From: Thermodesulfomicrobium sp. WS
GTDB lineage: Bacteria; Desulfobacterota; Desulfovibrionia; Desulfovibrionales; Desulfomicrobiaceae
Assembly (NCBI RefSeq): GCF_027925145.1
Contig: NZ_AP027130.1
Span: 1,488,001 to 1,552,000, forward strand
DNA: 64,000 bases
Reading direction: 5' to 3'
Shown here piece by piece: positions 62,438-64,000 of the stretch. The position numbers and the translations under genes were made by a program. Numbering within the stretch: position 1 is the stretch's first letter; every line of letters begins with the position of its first letter. Under the pieces are notes generated by a model. The model searched no databases. It had not been told where the DNA came from and saw nothing but the letters and a program-made list of their open reading frames with translations.

Positions 62438-64000
62438 ATGTTCTGTAATCAATGCGAGCAGACCGCCAAAGGCACCGGCTGCACCAAGATCGGCGTGTGT
62501 GGGAAAGAAGCGAACGTGGCGGCATTGCAAGATCTTACGGTCTTTGCCTGCCAGGGGCTGGCCGAAGCCGCCCAGGCTGCCCGGACCGCAGGGGTCGACC
62601 TTGGCGACACAGGCCACTTTCTCAGCCAAGCCCTATTCTCCACCCTCACCAACGTGGACTTCGACCCCGACCGTTTCCCGGCCCTCATTCAGGAAATCGT
62701 ACGCCGGCGGGACACTCTGGCCGGCGCGGCCCAAGCGACCCTTTCGACTCCGGCAGGGACCTTCACCCCGGCCCCGGACACCGCCGGCCTCGTCGCCCAA
62801 GGCGAAGCCCACGGCATCGACACCTTCGACAGCCACCCGGATCTGCGCTCCCTCAAGCAGACCCTGCTCTACGGCATGAAAGGCGTCGCCGCCTACGCGG
62901 ATCACGCCGCCCTCCTCGGCCAGCAGGACGATGTCGTGTACGCCTTCCTGGAAAAAGGACTCCTGGCCCTGGGCAAAAATCTCGGCCTGGAGGAGTTGGT
63001 GAACCTCTGCATGGAATGCGGCCAGGTGAACCTGCGCACCATGGAGCTCTTGGACGCCGCCAACACCGGCACCTACGGACACCCGGTCCCCACGTCCGTG
63101 CCTTTGGGCCACAAGGCGGGCAAGGCCATCCTAGTCTCCGGCCACGACCTGCGCGACCTTGCCATGCTGCTGGAGCAGACTGCCGGCAAGGGTATCTTCG
63201 TCTACACCCATGGCGAGATGCTCCCCTGCCACGGCTACCCCGAGCTCAAGAAGCATCCCCACTTCTACGGCCACTACGGCACGGCCTGGCAGAACCAGCA
63301 GAAGGAGTTCGCCGCCTTCCCCGGCGCCATCCTCATGACCACCAACTGCATCCAAAAGCCCGCCCCGAACTACCAGGCGAACATCTTCACCACCGGGCTG
63401 GTGGGCTGGCCCGGGGTGGCGCACATCGACGCCCGGCCCGACGGCACCAAGGACTTCACCCCGGTCATCCAAAAGGCCCTGGAGCTCCCCGGCTTTGCCG
63501 CGGACGAAGACAAGGGCTCGGTCATGGTGGGATTTGCCCGCAACGCCGTGCTCTCGGTGGCGGACAAGGTCATCGACGGCGTCAAGCAGGGAGCCATCCG
63601 CCACTTCTTCCTGGTGGCCGGCTGTGACGGCGCCAAGCCCGGCCGCAACTACTACACGGAATTCGTGGAAAAGGTGCCCCAGGACTGCGTGGTGCTCACC
63701 CTGGCCTGCGGCAAGTTCCGCTTCTTCGACAAGAACTTGGGAGATATCGGCGGCATCCCGCGGCTTTTGGACGTGGGCCAGTGCAACGACGCCTACTCCG
63801 CCATCCAGATCGCCGTGGCCCTGGCCAACGCCTTTGGCTGCGGTGTGAACGACCTGCCGTTGTCCCTGGTGCTCTCGTGGTACGAGCAGAAGGCCGTGGC
63901 CATCCTGCTCACGCTGCTCTCCCTCGGCATCAAGGGCATCCGCTTGGGACCGAGCCTGCCGGCCTTCGTCTCGCCAGCGGTGCTGGATACGCTGGTCAAG
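62438..64000 (+). CDS. hcp: hybrid cluster protein (3' end beyond window)
   Basis: Hydroxylamine reductase/NO-detoxifying hybrid-cluster protein. ATG 62438 follows AAGGAGG. The N-terminal cluster motif FCNQCEQTAKGTGCTKIGVCG is complete. Later hybrid-cluster ligands are visible (CMECGQVNLRT region, GCDGAKPGRNYY, LACGKFRFF, VGQCNDAYS). The frame is open for 521 codons to the end of the window; typical Hcp is about 530-550, so only the last 20-30 residues are missing. It is divergent from uppP and preceded by an FNR/HcpR-type box. Confidence 0.97.
   Translation, partial: MFCNQCEQTAKGTGCTKIGVCGKEANVAALQDLTVFACQGLAEAAQAARTAGVDLGDTGHFLSQALFSTLTNVDFDPDRFPALIQEIVRRRDTLAGAAQATLSTPAGTFTPAPDTAGLVAQGEAHGIDTFDSHPDLRSLKQTLLYGMKGVAAYADHAALLGQQDDVVYAFLEKGLLALGKNLGLEELVNLCMECGQVNLRTMELLDAANTGTYGHPVPTSVPLGHKAGKAILVSGHDLRDLAMLLEQTAGKGIFVYTHGEMLPCHGYPELKKHPHFYGHYGTAWQNQQKEFAAFPGAILMTTNCIQKPAPNYQANIFTTGLVGWPGVAHIDARPDGTKDFTPVIQKALELPGFAADEDKGSVMVGFARNAVLSVADKVIDGVKQGAIRHFFLVAGCDGAKPGRNYYTEFVEKVPQDCVVLTLACGKFRFFDKNLGDIGGIPRLLDVGQCNDAYSAIQIAVALANAFGCGVNDLPLSLVLSWYEQKAVAILLTLLSLGIKGIRLGPSLPAFVSPAVLDTLVK

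Overview
The window is GC-rich bacterial chromosome with dense gene packing and many 1-30 base overlaps. The content points to a sulfate-reducing deltaproteobacterium of the Desulfovibrio type (Desulfobacterota). Evidence for this is a HesB-like selenoprotein plus YedF, HypA/HypB hydrogenase maturation, an Hcp gene behind an FNR/HcpR-type box, a long atypical pyruvate carboxylase beside a PEP-synthase-like enzyme, 2-oxoacid:ferredoxin oxidoreductase, and a c-heme chemoreceptor. This placement is inferred from gene content; no rRNA gene is present to confirm it. No tRNA, rRNA, CRISPR array, insertion sequence or integrase was seen.

Layout. 1-2100: the end of htpG and a HesB/IscA-like gene with an in-frame TGA (selenocysteine), closed by a terminator. 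2177-7446: an AAA-ATPase/PD-(D/E)XK protein, a LysM envelope protein, an unknown small protein, hypA, hypB and a CBS-pair protein. 7491-13173: a tightly overlapping biotin operon, bioB - hotdog - SDR - ACP - ketoacyl synthase - hotdog - bioF - bioD. It carries its own fatty-acid-synthesis-like set, presumably to make the pimeloyl chain. 13233-26634 (mainly minus strand): a dihydrouridine synthase, then a long overlapping run dnaX - ybaB - recR - recD2 - yejA - yejB - yejE - yejF - ktrB - ktrA. 26682-27605: ilvE.

27720-32501 is an accessory island. A perfect 48-base direct repeat flanks it; the repeat is the last 16 codons of der including its stop, and the left end carries a decayed der fragment. 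Inside are a coiled-coil membrane protein with variable heptad repeats, a TPR/GT41 (OGT-like) glycosyltransferase, and a sugar C-methyltransferase-like gene whose N-terminal zinc-domain frame is interrupted by a (TG)12 microsatellite. I read this as a phase-variable glycosylation locus, currently in the OFF frame for full-length methyltransferase.

32454-40244 (minus): der, mtnA, a two-gene 2-oxoacid:ferredoxin oxidoreductase, secG, tpiA, pgk and a small lipoprotein. 40302-48546 (minus): PEP-synthase-like enzyme, pyruvate carboxylase and the biotin ligase birA. 48546-56744 (minus): cheR, cheB, cheW, cheA with a fused receiver domain, a STAS protein and an MCP. 56792-58331 (minus): two acyltransferases. 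58409-64000: yedF, an Hpt protein, M29 aminopeptidase, CYTH protein, uppP and a truncated hcp.

The window ties several systems together. Biotin synthesis, biotin ligase and a biotin enzyme (pyruvate carboxylase) are all here. So are two selenium-linked genes and a nearly complete chemotaxis core.
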